The notes: generated by a model from the sequence alone, not told the origin. DNA of 18,662 nt from Prevotella sp. UBA1378 (GCA_002305505.1 DBRC01000008.1:52293-70954); one strand, 5' to 3'; positions 6,794 through 14,906 are shown, counted from the stretch's first letter. Made by a program: numbers and translations.

Positions 6794-7564
6794 ATGGGAA
6801 AAACAATTCGTATTTTAGCCATGTGCGCACTGGCAGCCGCAGCCGCCGGACTGCAGTCGTGCCTCGACGACAACGACGGTAACAACTACTACCAGCTGCC
6901 GGCGGATTACCCGAATGCGCTCGTTACGGTGAAGACGTCTTTAGGAGGGCACCTCATCCTGCAATTGGACGACAGTACCACGCTCTGGCCCGTGAACATG
7001 GCAAAGTCGCCTTTCGGGGAAAAAGAGGTGAGGGCACTCGTAAACTACCGGATGCCCGTTGGGAAAGAACTTGAACACGGTATCCTGTCGGGGATGCCGA
7101 ATGTTTACATCAACTGGATCGACTCCATCCTTACCAAGCCGGTGGCAGAGGACAAGGGCGAAGGGAACCAGGCGGCATACGGCGCCGATCCGGTGGAAAT
7201 CGTGGACGACTGGGTGACGGTGGCCGAAGACGGATACCTGACGCTGCGGTTCCGCACGCGGTGGAGCCGGGGCGTGCAGCACCAGGTGAACCTCGTGGTG
7301 ACGGGCGATGCCGCCAATCCGTATAAGGTAACGTTCTACCACAATGCCAAGGGCGACCTGAACGGAAGCGTTGGCGACGGCATCGTGGCTTTCAAGCTGA
7401 ACGGGCTACCCGATACGCAAGGCAAGACGGTGCCCCTCACGCTCGAGTGGCAATCCTACAGCGGCACGAAAACCGTCAAGTTTAAATACCGCACCCTTCA
7501 TTCAATACTCTCCACCGAAACGCCGTCGAACTTAGGCATGAAGTCGATGATGCTCTCCTTGTAG
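6794..7564 (+). CDS. NigD-like lipoprotein with an aberrant C-terminus
   Basis: The 256-aa product begins with a lipoprotein signal (lipobox LQSC, lipidated Cys23) followed by acidic residues (CLDDNDG), the type of lipoprotein export signal that sends Bacteroidetes lipoproteins to the cell surface. The body follows the NigD pattern: an N-terminal beta domain with LQLDDSTTLWPVN and VRALVNYRM, then a C-terminal beta-sandwich with DDWVTVAEDGYLTLRFRTRW and ending in TVKFKYRT. NigD-like proteins are common in Bacteroides and Prevotella and their function is unknown. The last 22 residues (235-256) are encoded entirely on the strand opposite the mgtC-like remnant and look like read-through sequence. 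I start at Met 6794; the frame is open upstream but that part is repeat-rich non-coding DNA. No clear promoter was found. Confidence 0.82.
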   Translation: MGKTIRILAMCALAAAAAGLQSCLDDNDGNNYYQLPADYPNALVTVKTSLGGHLILQLDDSTTLWPVNMAKSPFGEKEVRALVNYRMPVGKELEHGILSGMPNVYINWIDSILTKPVAEDKGEGNQAAYGADPVEIVDDWVTVAEDGYLTLRFRTRWSRGVQHQVNLVVTGDAANPYKVTFYHNAKGDLNGSVGDGIVAFKLNGLPDTQGKTVPLTLEWQSYSGTKTVKFKYRTLHSILSTETPSNLGMKSMMLSL

Positions 7565-7705
7565 TAGTGCGAGCGGCGCATCCTGATGTCCATGGTGAGA
7601 CATGGTATGCCTTGCCGCCGGGCGCCTGCTGTTGCTTCATCTCGTAAGCATCCACCTCGATGCTATCGCGGCGGCGAAGATACGGATGATAAATTCTGTC
7701 GTCAT
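7498..7705 (-). pseudogene. Remnant of an mgtC-like gene (internal deletion plus frameshift)
   Basis: Just after the MarR stop, ATG at 7705 opens MTTEFIIRIFAAAI, which resembles the start of MgtC/SapB membrane proteins. In a second frame follows SIEVDAYEMKQQQ..GGKAYHV, and in a third frame DIRMRRSHYYKESIIDF then MPKFDGVSVESIE and a stop at 7498. The strand-strand-helix-strand order ending GVSVESIE fits the C-terminal ACT-like domain of MgtC. Only about 65 codons remain of the usual ~220, so the membrane core is missing and at least two frame changes are needed. The identification rests on my memory of the family. What is firm is that protein-like sequence is broken across three frames. Confidence 0.5.
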
Positions 7706-7717
7706 AGCCGTGTCCGC

Positions 7718-8080
7718 TTATTTTTCTTTCAGTATGTCCTGCAACAGCGGCGGCAGGCAGATGTCTTCGCATCTGATTTCCGACAGCCGTTCCATCCCTT
7801 TCTTTGAGAGCGAGAAGTGCATCTGCCTTTTATCGCTCTTGTCCATGTTGCGCTTGATGAGCGACTTATTCTCCACCGAGCCGATTACCTTCGACGCATT
7901 GGAATTAGCCAGCCCCAAGGCCTGCGCTATCTCGCTTGAGGTGATGTTGTCGCGGTCGTTCAGCGTGCACAGCACCATCACCTCGTTGATGTTCAGCCCG
8001 AAGGTTTTTTGAAAGTGGTCTTCCAGCGATGCTATGGCCCTGTAGACATCCCGGATTTTACATATACTTGTTTTGTCCAT
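7718..8080 (-). CDS. MarR-family transcriptional regulator
   Basis: The 120-aa product has the MarR winged helix: NINEVMVLCTLNDRDNITSSEIAQALGL leads into the recognition helix NSNASKVIGSVENKSLI (about 59-75), then the wing DKSDKRQ (80-86). N- and C-terminal helices would form the dimer interface. It lies directly downstream of the efflux operon on the same strand, but a perfect -7 element 37 bp upstream gives it its own promoter. MarR proteins often control neighbouring efflux pumps, so it may regulate the operon at 8178-14381; this is inferred from position only. The mgtC-like remnant starts 12 bp after its stop and was probably once translated with it. Confidence 0.88.
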   Translation of the reverse strand: MDKTSICKIRDVYRAIASLEDHFQKTFGLNINEVMVLCTLNDRDNITSSEIAQALGLANSNASKVIGSVENKSLIKRNMDKSDKRQMHFSLSKKGMERLSEIRCEDICLPPLLQDILKEK

Positions 8081-8117
8081 CTTACGTGTTAATGTTCATT
8101 TCTCGCGGAAATTGTTG

Positions 8118-8125
8118 CAAATATA
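8118..8125 (-). promoter_or_regulatory. -7 element TATATTTG for the MarR gene
   Basis: The minus strand reads TATATTTGCAAC, an exact TAnnTTTG match 37 bp upstream of the MarR start. It lies between the RND stop (8178) and MarR, so MarR can be expressed separately from the pump. The -33 region is poor. Confidence 0.6.
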
Positions 8126-8177
8126 TCGTTTTTTTTCCGAAAGAACGGTTTTTTCGTGGGAAAATCAGCGAATATTC

Positions 8178-11100
8178 TTATCTCCCCGCTTCCCCCGGCG
8201 CTCCGGTCAGCTGCCGTGCGAGTTCTTTCTTCCGTTTGCTTTTCAGCAATTTATAGTAGAGCAGCGGCACCACGACAAGCGTCAGCATGGTAGAGGTGAC
8301 GGTCCCGCCGATCAACGAGATGGCCAGTCCTTGGAAGATAGGGTCGAACAAGATGACGAACGCTCCCAAGACCACGCTGCCTGCCGTCAGCAGAATAGGC
8401 GTGGCGCGGATGGCTCCCGCTTCGATGACAGCCTGCTTTACCGGCACTCCCTCCTTCATTCGTATGTCGATGAAGTCGATGAGCAGGATGGAGTTCCTGA
8501 CCATGATGCCGGCAAGGGCAATGAAGCCGATCATCGACGGTGCGCTGAAGTAAGCCCCCATTACCCAATGGCCGAGGACGATGCCGATGAGCGAGAGCGG
8601 GATGACGGACAACTGGATGAAAGGCGTGATAAAGTCGGACGACCACCCAACAATCAGGATATAGATGATCACCAGGACAAAGGCGAAAGCCAGCCCCAAA
8701 TCCCGGAACACCTCATAGGTGATTTTCCATTCCCCGTCCCACCGCAGGGTGTAGCTGTTGCCGTCCACGGTGTCCCCGCTGTATTGCTCGGCAAGGGTGT
8801 ATCCCCGGGGAACGGCAACCTTCTTCAGTTTGTCCGATACGTCCTGCATTGCGTAGACTGGGCTTTCCAGTGTCCCGGCCACCTCGGCCATGACGTAGAC
8901 GACGCGTTGCTGGTTTTTCCGGTTGATGCTCTTCGGCTTTGCCTGTTTCTTCACGGTCACATAGTCGCTCAAGGGCTTTGCATCGCCGCGGGTGTCCACC
9001 ACGTTGAAGCCGAGCAGGTCGTCTACCGATGCCTTGCTGCTCTCAGGATAGCGCAGCAACAGGCCTACCTGCGTAAGTGAGGCGGGGTCGTGCAGCACAC
9101 CGGCTTGCATGCCCGACAGGGCAGCCCTTACCTCCTGCACTATCTTTCCCGGTGCCAGGCCGTGCTTCATGGCCTTGTCCTTGTCGATGTCGAGCAGGTA
9201 TTCCGCCTGGTCATCCTCCACCGACCAGTCCGTGTCAACCACATTGTCCGTATTCTTCAATATGTCCCTTACCTCGCGGGCCAACCGTGCCTGCTGCTGA
9301 GGGTCGGAGCCGTAAATCTCGGCCACCACCGTCGCCATCACCGGAGGGCCGGGCGGTATCTCCACCACCTTGACGTTCGCGCCGTAGCGCTGGCCTATTT
9401 CCTGCAGGTGGCCGCGCATCGACTTAGCGATGTCGTGGCTCTGCAGGCTTCTCTCCGCCTTGTCCACGATGTTCACTTGCAGGTCGGCCACATGGTCGCC
9501 CGACCGCAGGTCGTAGTGGCGCACCAGTCCGTTGAAGCTGATGGGCGACGCCGTCCCGGCATAGATTTGGTAGTTTTCCACATACGGGCTCTTGCCCACG
9601 TACATGGCCAGCTCTTGTGCCACGGCCTGCGTGCGTTCGAGCGTGGTGCCCTCGGGCATGTCTATGATAACCTGGAACTCGTTCTTGTTGTCGGAAGGCA
9701 GCATCTTGACCGTTACCGACTTGGTGGCGAACATCGACATCGTGGCAAACAAGATGAGGGTAAGCCCCAGCATGAATCCCCATCTCTTTTTCCGGCTCCT
9801 CAGCAACGGCATCGTCATACCGCGGTACCAACGGAATATTTTCCCGTCGGCGGCACCCTCGTCGACCGAGAGCGACGTGCTTTCACCGCCAAGCGGCTGG
9901 CCGCCCTTCGTGTGCTTCAGGAAGATGAACCCGAAGTAGGGCGTGAGCGTCAGGGCCACCAACAGCGAGAAAGTCATGGCAATGGACGCGCCTATGGGCA
10001 TCGGGCTCATGTAGGGGCCCATCATGCCCGATACGAATGCCATCGGCAACACCGCAGCTATCACGGTAAGGGTAGCGAGGATCGTGGGGTTGCCCACCTC
10101 GTTGACGGCATAGACGGCCGCTTTTACGGGCGAGAGCTTGCCCATCTTGAAGTGGCGGTACATGTTCTCGGCTATCACGATGGAGTCGTCGGTGACGATA
10201 CCCGTCACGAAGACAAGCGCGAACAGGGTGATGCGGTTGAGCGTGTACCCTAAGAAATAATAGGAGAACAGCGTCATCGCGAACGTGATGGGGACGGAAA
10301 GGAACACTACCAGTCCGCCGCGCCAGCCCATGGCGAGCATCACGAAGATGGTGACAACGACGATGGCTACAATGAGGTGGAGCAGCAGCTCCGACACCTT
10401 ATGCGAAGCGGTGTCGCCGTAGTTGCGGGTCACCTCCACGCTCATGTCGTCCGTTATCAGGTCCTGCTTCATATCTTCCACCTTCGCCTTGACATTCCCG
10501 GCCAGTTTCATGGCGTCGCTGCCTTTCTTCTTGGCAATGGAAACGGTGACGGCGGGATGGCTGCCGCCGTCACCGGCAGCCTGCCCCCCTACTGCCTGAT
10601 GCGCTGCGCCGTAGCCGAACGACACGTAGCTGGCCGGCGTCTGTGCACCGTCTTCCACGGCGGCCACCTCATGGAGGTAAATGGGCTGCCCGCCCTTACT
10701 GCCCACGACCGTATGCTTTATTTCGTCGACATCGCGGTAAAACGTGCCGGTGGTGACGGGCAGCACGTTGTCGCCGGCCACGATGTTGCCGCTGGCCGCC
10801 TGTGCGTTGGTTGCCCGCAATGCCTGCGCCAGCTCGCTGAAGCCGATACCGGCGGCAGCCATCCTCTCCTTGTCGGGCAGGATGTTCACCGCCCGGCTCA
10901 ATCCCCCGATGACCTGCACCTGCGCCACGTCGGGTATCTGCTTGATTTCGTCGGCTACGACGTCAGCAACCTGCCTGAGGCGGTAGCCGTCGTCCTTCCG
11001 GCTCCATAAGGTGAGCGAGAGGACAGGGACGTCGTCGATAGACCTGGTCTTCACCAGCGGCATGGTAGCGCCCTCTGGCATCTGGTCCATGCGCTTCATT

Positions 11101-11450
11101 AAGGCGTTGTACAGATTGACGATGGAGCGTTCCACGTCTTCGCCCACATAGAACTGCACCGTCACCATGGCCCGTCCGTCCATCGATGTAGAATATACGT
11201 TCTCTACGCCCTTGATGTCCGACACCATCTTCTCGATGGGCCGTGCAATCTTCGTTTCCACCTCTTCGGGCGAGGCTCCCGGGAAGCCCACCATGATGTC
11301 GGCCATCGGGACATCAATCTGCGGCTCTTCCTCGCGGGGTATCATGAACACGCTGAAGATGCCTAACAGCAGGAACATACCCATGAGGATGATGCTCAGC
11401 TTCGATTGCAAGAACGCTTTCGCGATTCTTCCTGAAATTCCGTTTTCCAT
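8178..11450 (-). CDS. RND-family efflux pump, inner-membrane permease
   Basis: At 1090 aa this is a full-length RND permease that uses the proton gradient to drive export through a tripartite complex. TM1 is at about 18-37. The first periplasmic porter domain (38-350) contains GFPGASPEEVETKIARPIE. TM2-TM6 (about 352-512) include TM4 with FVTGIVTDDSIVIAEN (D421, D422), the acidic proton-relay pair. A loop leads to TM7 (556-575), the second porter domain (576-910, with the IPPGPPV segment) and TM8-TM12 (915-1070), including GFIALAGIMVRNSILLIDF. Substrate cannot be predicted; it could be drugs, bile acids or metals. A short Gly/Ala-rich insertion lies at 279-299. The stop of the membrane-fusion gene is 4 bp upstream, so the genes are tightly co-transcribed. 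Confidence 0.95.
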   Translation of the reverse strand: MENGISGRIAKAFLQSKLSIILMGMFLLLGIFSVFMIPREEEPQIDVPMADIMVGFPGASPEEVETKIARPIEKMVSDIKGVENVYSTSMDGRAMVTVQFYVGEDVERSIVNLYNALMKRMDQMPEGATMPLVKTRSIDDVPVLSLTLWSRKDDGYRLRQVADVVADEIKQIPDVAQVQVIGGLSRAVNILPDKERMAAAGIGFSELAQALRATNAQAASGNIVAGDNVLPVTTGTFYRDVDEIKHTVVGSKGGQPIYLHEVAAVEDGAQTPASYVSFGYGAAHQAVGGQAAGDGGSHPAVTVSIAKKKGSDAMKLAGNVKAKVEDMKQDLITDDMSVEVTRNYGDTASHKVSELLLHLIVAIVVVTIFVMLAMGWRGGLVVFLSVPITFAMTLFSYYFLGYTLNRITLFALVFVTGIVTDDSIVIAENMYRHFKMGKLSPVKAAVYAVNEVGNPTILATLTVIAAVLPMAFVSGMMGPYMSPMPIGASIAMTFSLLVALTLTPYFGFIFLKHTKGGQPLGGESTSLSVDEGAADGKIFRWYRGMTMPLLRSRKKRWGFMLGLTLILFATMSMFATKSVTVKMLPSDNKNEFQVIIDMPEGTTLERTQAVAQELAMYVGKSPYVENYQIYAGTASPISFNGLVRHYDLRSGDHVADLQVNIVDKAERSLQSHDIAKSMRGHLQEIGQRYGANVKVVEIPPGPPVMATVVAEIYGSDPQQQARLAREVRDILKNTDNVVDTDWSVEDDQAEYLLDIDKDKAMKHGLAPGKIVQEVRAALSGMQAGVLHDPASLTQVGLLLRYPESSKASVDDLLGFNVVDTRGDAKPLSDYVTVKKQAKPKSINRKNQQRVVYVMAEVAGTLESPVYAMQDVSDKLKKVAVPRGYTLAEQYSGDTVDGNSYTLRWDGEWKITYEVFRDLGLAFAFVLVIIYILIVGWSSDFITPFIQLSVIPLSLIGIVLGHWVMGAYFSAPSMIGFIALAGIMVRNSILLIDFIDIRMKEGVPVKQAVIEAGAIRATPILLTAGSVVLGAFVILFDPIFQGLAISLIGGTVTSTMLTLVVVPLLYYKLLKSKRKKELARQLTGAPGEAGR

Positions 11451-11454
11451 GCCT

Positions 11455-12534
11455 TTAGTCTATGTTTACTTTACACCCTGAATATAATTCCCCGCTTACC
11501 TCCCGCACGATGCGGTCCTGCCCGCTGATGCCTGAAAGAACCTCTACGCGGTCGCCGAAGTCTTTTCCCGTGCGGATCCACCTGAGTATGGCCACATGGT
11601 CGCCGCCTACCACGTAAACGCCCGTCAGTTGTTCGCGGTGCACGATAGACGACTTCTCCACCGTCAGGCTCCGGCTGCCCGATGCCGCCCCCGCGGTACG
11701 GAGCTTCACGCTGGCCGTCATGCCGCTTTTCAGCCCTTGTATCCGGGTTGCGGGGATGGCTACCTTAACGGCATATTGCCCACCCGTCGCCGTGGCCGAC
11801 GGGCTCACCTCGCTTATGGTCCCGGTGAAGCTGCTCTCCAGCGACTTGATTTCCACCCCGGCCTCGCCGCCTGTCTTTACGTCCTGGATAATATATTCCG
11901 GAACGGAAATGCTGACGTTCATCCGGCCTGCCTGCTCGATGGCCAGCAGGGGCGCACCGGGTGTGGCCATGCTGCCTTCGTCGATGGTCTTCTGTGTTAC
12001 CACGCCCGCAAACGGTGCCGTAATGCGCGTGTAGGCCAGCATGCTGGATACCTCTTTCAGTGCGTCGCCGGCCTTCTGTACCTTCGACCGTATGCTCGTC
12101 CGGTGCAGTTCCATGTTCTCAAGCTCTTTCTTCGACACGCTGTTCTGGCTGTACAGCCGGCTGTAGCGTTCGTAGTCGCGCTCGGCATTGGCGGCAGCGG
12201 CCTGTGCCTCCACAAGTGCGGCCTGCGCCTGCGACTTGCGGGCCATTATGTCCGTATTGCTTATCGTAACCAACAGCTGCCCCTTGCCGACTTTGTCGCC
12301 GGGCTTCACGTACACCTTCTCCACGTACCCCATGATGCGCGTGCTGACAACGGCGGTATTCCCAGCCGTGACAATCCCGCTCACCGAAAAATAGGGTTGG
12401 CTGCCGGTGCCCGGGCGGTAGGTTTTCACCTTCACGGCCTTAGCCTCTTGGCCTGCGGGTGCATTGCCGGTGCAGGCGGATAAGGCTGCCGCGGCCAATG
12501 CGGCCACCAGTAATTTATTTATTGTCTGCATCAT
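11455..12534 (-). CDS. RND efflux membrane-fusion (periplasmic adaptor) lipoprotein
   Basis: The 359-aa product starts with a lipoprotein signal (lipobox LSAC, Cys21). The split lipoyl domain is at about 60-95 (VEKVYVKPGDKVGKGQLLVTI) and 168-198 (ITAPFAGVVTQKTIDEGSMA), and the alpha-helical hairpin between them (96-167) would touch the TolC tip. Beta-barrel and membrane-proximal domains follow (200-357, with LKSGMTASVKL). It bridges the RND pump and the TolC-type channel. It lies 9 bp after the channel gene and 4 bp before the pump gene. A Met-Met start (12534 or 12531) leaves the exact first codon unsettled. Confidence 0.95.
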   Translation of the reverse strand: MMQTINKLLVAALAAAALSACTGNAPAGQEAKAVKVKTYRPGTGSQPYFSVSGIVTAGNTAVVSTRIMGYVEKVYVKPGDKVGKGQLLVTISNTDIMARKSQAQAALVEAQAAAANAERDYERYSRLYSQNSVSKKELENMELHRTSIRSKVQKAGDALKEVSSMLAYTRITAPFAGVVTQKTIDEGSMATPGAPLLAIEQAGRMNVSISVPEYIIQDVKTGGEAGVEIKSLESSFTGTISEVSPSATATGGQYAVKVAIPATRIQGLKSGMTASVKLRTAGAASGSRSLTVEKSSIVHREQLTGVYVVGGDHVAILRWIRTGKDFGDRVEVLSGISGQDRIVREVSGELYSGCKVNID

Positions 12535-12543
12535 ATTGTCTGA

Positions 12544-13860
12544 CTATTTATTCGTTATCAATTCGTTATAGTAAACGGCAATGTTGTACTTCATCACTGC
12601 CTCGGCCAGTTCCAGGCGGTGGCGCGAATGCTGCGACTGCGACATCAGCAGATCGGTGGTGCTGGCCAGCCCCTCCCTGTGCCTGTCCGTTATCACCCGC
12701 AGCGCCTCGCCCGCTTGCGAAACAGAGGCTTCCTGCTTTCTGATTTCCGATGAGAGCTGTTTCAGCTCGCGCTCATTGCGGTCGATTTCCGAGAGGCTTT
12801 GCTCCACGTACGCCCTAAGGTTCTCCTCCTGCCTGCGCTGCTCGAACTTTGCCGATTGGAGCTTGCTGCGCTGCCGGTTGCCGTCGAACAGGTTCCAGTC
12901 GAGACTGATGCCTGCCAAGTAGCTCCCCTTGTGGAAACCGAAGAGCGAACGGTCGTTGAACATATAAGAACCAAACGCGTTGAGCCGCGGTAGGAGCCCC
13001 ATCTTCGACGACTTTTCCATCATCTTCGCAGCCTCGGCCCCCGCCTGCATGGCCTTTATATCGCTGCGGTCGGCGAGATTGTCCGGGGTGTGCCCGGCAT
13101 AGGCGGCCGCGGTGAGCGGGTCGACGGTATAGGGTGCTGCCTTCCCGCCGTACGTACCCAGCAGGATGCGCAGCCCGTCGGAGGCGTCGGCGATGCCGTT
13201 TTCGGCTTTCGCAAGGGCACTCTCCACGATGTTCACCTGCACTTCGGCGTTCATCACGTCCGACAGCTGTACCAAGCCTTGCGCACGGAAGTTCTTTACG
13301 TCTTGGCAAATCTGCCTGACGTCGGTGAGCGTTGAGTCGATAATGGCTTTCGACAGATAGGCAAATTGCAGGGCGGTGTAGGCACGCTTCACTTCGAAGG
13401 CCATGCGCGCGGCCGTGTAACTTGCCTTGTGCCTATAGGCTTGTTCGGCCTGTTTCGCCCCTTTGCGCGCATAGTAGAGATCCATGTTCACAATCGGCAT
13501 CTTCACTTCCACGCCCCCGGCGTAGTTCCTCGTGATGCCGGGTGAGTTCAGCCGTGCAGGGTCGAAACTCTGCTGCGTTACCCCACCCTGTTGCAGCAGG
13601 AACCCGAAGGCGTTCAGCGGGTTGTCGGTCACTAAGCCCTGGTATGCCGCCGACACTTGGGGCAGGAAGAGCGCATCGGTCTGGTGCATGTCGGCCTGTG
13701 CCTTTTTCCTTTCAAACTCAGCTATCCGCATCTGCCTGTTGCCGGCTGCCAGCTGGTTGAGTGCGGCAGGCAGCGACATGTAATCCTGGGCCTGTACACC
13801 CACTTGGGCCGACAGCAGCAGGCCGAGCGCGAATACCGGTAAAGCACTAATACGGGTCAT
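12544..13860 (-). CDS. TolC-family outer-membrane efflux channel
   Basis: The 438-aa product has a signal peptide (about 1-24, ending VGVQAQ) and two tandem outer-membrane efflux (OEP) repeats of long coiled helices, at about 28-215 and 225-430. Typical features are the FLPQVSAAYQG strand, the VQLSDVMNAEVQVNIVESALAKAE helix, the GISLDWNLFDGNRQRSK beta-strand/helix turn and the final HREGLASTTDLLMSQSQ helix. It would trimerise to form the exit duct of the RND complex. It starts 17 bp after the thioredoxin stop. The length is normal for the family and no damage is seen. Confidence 0.94.
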   Translation of the reverse strand: MTRISALPVFALGLLLSAQVGVQAQDYMSLPAALNQLAAGNRQMRIAEFERKKAQADMHQTDALFLPQVSAAYQGLVTDNPLNAFGFLLQQGGVTQQSFDPARLNSPGITRNYAGGVEVKMPIVNMDLYYARKGAKQAEQAYRHKASYTAARMAFEVKRAYTALQFAYLSKAIIDSTLTDVRQICQDVKNFRAQGLVQLSDVMNAEVQVNIVESALAKAENGIADASDGLRILLGTYGGKAAPYTVDPLTAAAYAGHTPDNLADRSDIKAMQAGAEAAKMMEKSSKMGLLPRLNAFGSYMFNDRSLFGFHKGSYLAGISLDWNLFDGNRQRSKLQSAKFEQRRQEENLRAYVEQSLSEIDRNERELKQLSSEIRKQEASVSQAGEALRVITDRHREGLASTTDLLMSQSQHSRHRLELAEAVMKYNIAVYYNELITNK

Positions 13861-13877
13861 ATATCCAAGACGATGAG

Positions 13878-14381
13878 TTAACGGTGTAACACCTCTCCGA
13901 TGATTTGCTTCAGTTCACTCTTGGGCAGCGCTCCCGATACCCTTTGAGGCTGTTCGTCCATGGGGATGAACAACAGCGTGGGGATGGAGCGGATACCGAA
14001 CATGGCAGCAAGCTCTCTCTCGCTGTCAACATCTACCTTATACACATACACCTTGCCGTCGTATTCCCCGGCAATTTCTTCGAGCACAGGGCTCATCACC
14101 TTGCACGGGCCGCACCATGTGGCGTAGAAGTCGATGATGGCCGGGCGGTCGCCCAGATACTTCCACTCCGTGGGATTGTTTTCCAGATTGGCCACTCTTT
14201 TCATGAACTCGCTTTTTGTCAGTTGGATTGTTTTCATATTACTTCCATTTTTATTGTTTTCTACTACTTTTGTTGACGGGGCGTCGCCCTTACCATAAAT
14301 AATAGCGGCAAACGCTCCTGCTGCCAATGCCATGACGACAACCAGCAGCACGCTCTTTTTCTTGTAATCCATTTGCTTCAT
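13878..14381 (-). CDS. Membrane-anchored thioredoxin-like protein
   Basis: In this 167-aa product a lysine-rich start and a hydrophobic segment (KKSVLLVVVMALAAGAFAAIIYG, about 7-30) act as membrane anchor or uncleaved signal. The linker is Asn/Lys-rich, followed by a complete thioredoxin fold: DFYATWCGPCK with active-site WCGPC at 89-93, strand VYVYKVDVD, and the cis-Pro loop SIPT (P134). It would place a reducing dithiol at the outer face of the inner membrane. I start at Met 14381; Met 14372 is an alternative, while the upstream open extension crosses the promoter. It is the first gene of the efflux operon, an arrangement suggesting that redox control or envelope thiol chemistry accompanies efflux. 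Confidence 0.9.
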   Translation of the reverse strand: MKQMDYKKKSVLLVVVMALAAGAFAAIIYGKGDAPSTKVVENNKNGSNMKTIQLTKSEFMKRVANLENNPTEWKYLGDRPAIIDFYATWCGPCKVMSPVLEEIAGEYDGKVYVYKVDVDSERELAAMFGIRSIPTLLFIPMDEQPQRVSGALPKSELKQIIGEVLHR

Positions 14382-14401
14382 ACAGTATATTAATTTATTT
14401 T

Positions 14402-14460
14402 CCGTTGGAAATTTGTGCAAAGGTAAATAATACATTGTTATCAGACAAATTTTCCAATGG
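14402..14460. promoter_or_regulatory. Inverted repeat bracketing the efflux-operon promoter
   Basis: CCGTTGGAAATTTGT (14402-14416) and the reverse complement of 14445-14460 (CCATTGGAAAATTTGT) match except for one substitution and one extra A. The right arm contains the -33 TTTG and the left arm abuts the -7 element. This is the placement expected of an operator; the protein that would bind is unknown. Confidence 0.55.
14418..14449 (-). promoter_or_regulatory. Textbook Bacteroidetes promoter of the trx-tolC-MFP-RND operon
   Basis: On the minus strand TTTG (14446-14449), 20 bp and TACCTTTG (14418-14425) match the -33/-7 consensus exactly. The thioredoxin start at 14381 gives a leader of roughly 30 nt. 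Confidence 0.85.
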
Positions 14461-14555
14461 AAATAATTAGTAATAAAACATTATTTAACCATTAAGGCGG
14501 TAAAATTCACATTTCGCCCGCTTGTTCCTTGCCGTTTTATGTGCACAGCGTCCTC

Positions 14556-14580
14556 CTGTCCGAACATCAAATCCGGACAG
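14556..14580. other. Small hairpin CTGTCCG/CGGACAG
   Basis: A perfect 7-bp stem encloses an 11-nt loop in non-coding DNA between the efflux promoter and the palindromic array. No T-tract follows, and its function is unclear. Confidence 0.3.
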
Positions 14581-14662
14581 CCTTTATATAACTACAACCT
14601 GCCTCTTTCTTTGTAACCCGAATCAGGGATGGGCACGTTGATATGCCAACCAGCCAGCCCGC

Positions 14663-14757
14663 TAATCCGTACAAGGCCTTTGTACTCGTGCTACAAGCAT
14701 CTTGTACGGAGGCTACAAGCACCTTGTAGCACGCGTACAAGCATCTTGTACGGATTA
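14663..14757. repeat. 95-bp near-palindrome built of four 22-bp units
   Basis: Four consecutive 22-bp units (14669-14690, 14691-14712, 14713-14734, 14735-14756) each contain TACAAG-n3-CTTGTA or a close variant (the first has TTTGTA). The whole block also folds back on itself around position 14710: TAATCCGTACAAG (14663-14675) pairs with 14745-14757, and GTGCTACAAG (14688-14697) pairs with 14723-14732. By my count 36 of 47 paired positions match. It is non-coding and lies between the divergent efflux operon and the accessory patch. Confidence 0.85.
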
Positions 14758-14906
14758 TACCACACCCGAATCATACAGGTTATCAAACGTTTTTATTGGG
14801 TTATTTAATTGATTGGCCAATTCGAATCTTTTCTTATCAGATAAATTTAAAGAAAGGCATATTATTATTTCATTTAATGATTATCCGCAACCGTACCACC
14901 AAATTT

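Noticed and set aside
8073..9080. 335-codon open frame on the + strand over the end of the RND gene
   Set aside because: It is the complement of a GC-rich, strongly biased RND coding sequence; its product is rich in Asp, Arg and His with no domain, and the RND frame is intact.
9090..10253. 387-codon open frame on the + strand inside the RND gene
   Set aside because: Antisense shadow of the RND gene: His/Arg/Val-rich, low-complexity product with no recognisable motif.
11596..12483. 295-codon open frame on the + strand over the membrane-fusion gene
   Set aside because: Antisense shadow; the minus strand encodes a complete adaptor protein in operon context.
14663..14757. CRISPR array
   Set aside because: The 22-bp units are directly adjacent with no unique spacers, and no cas gene is nearby.
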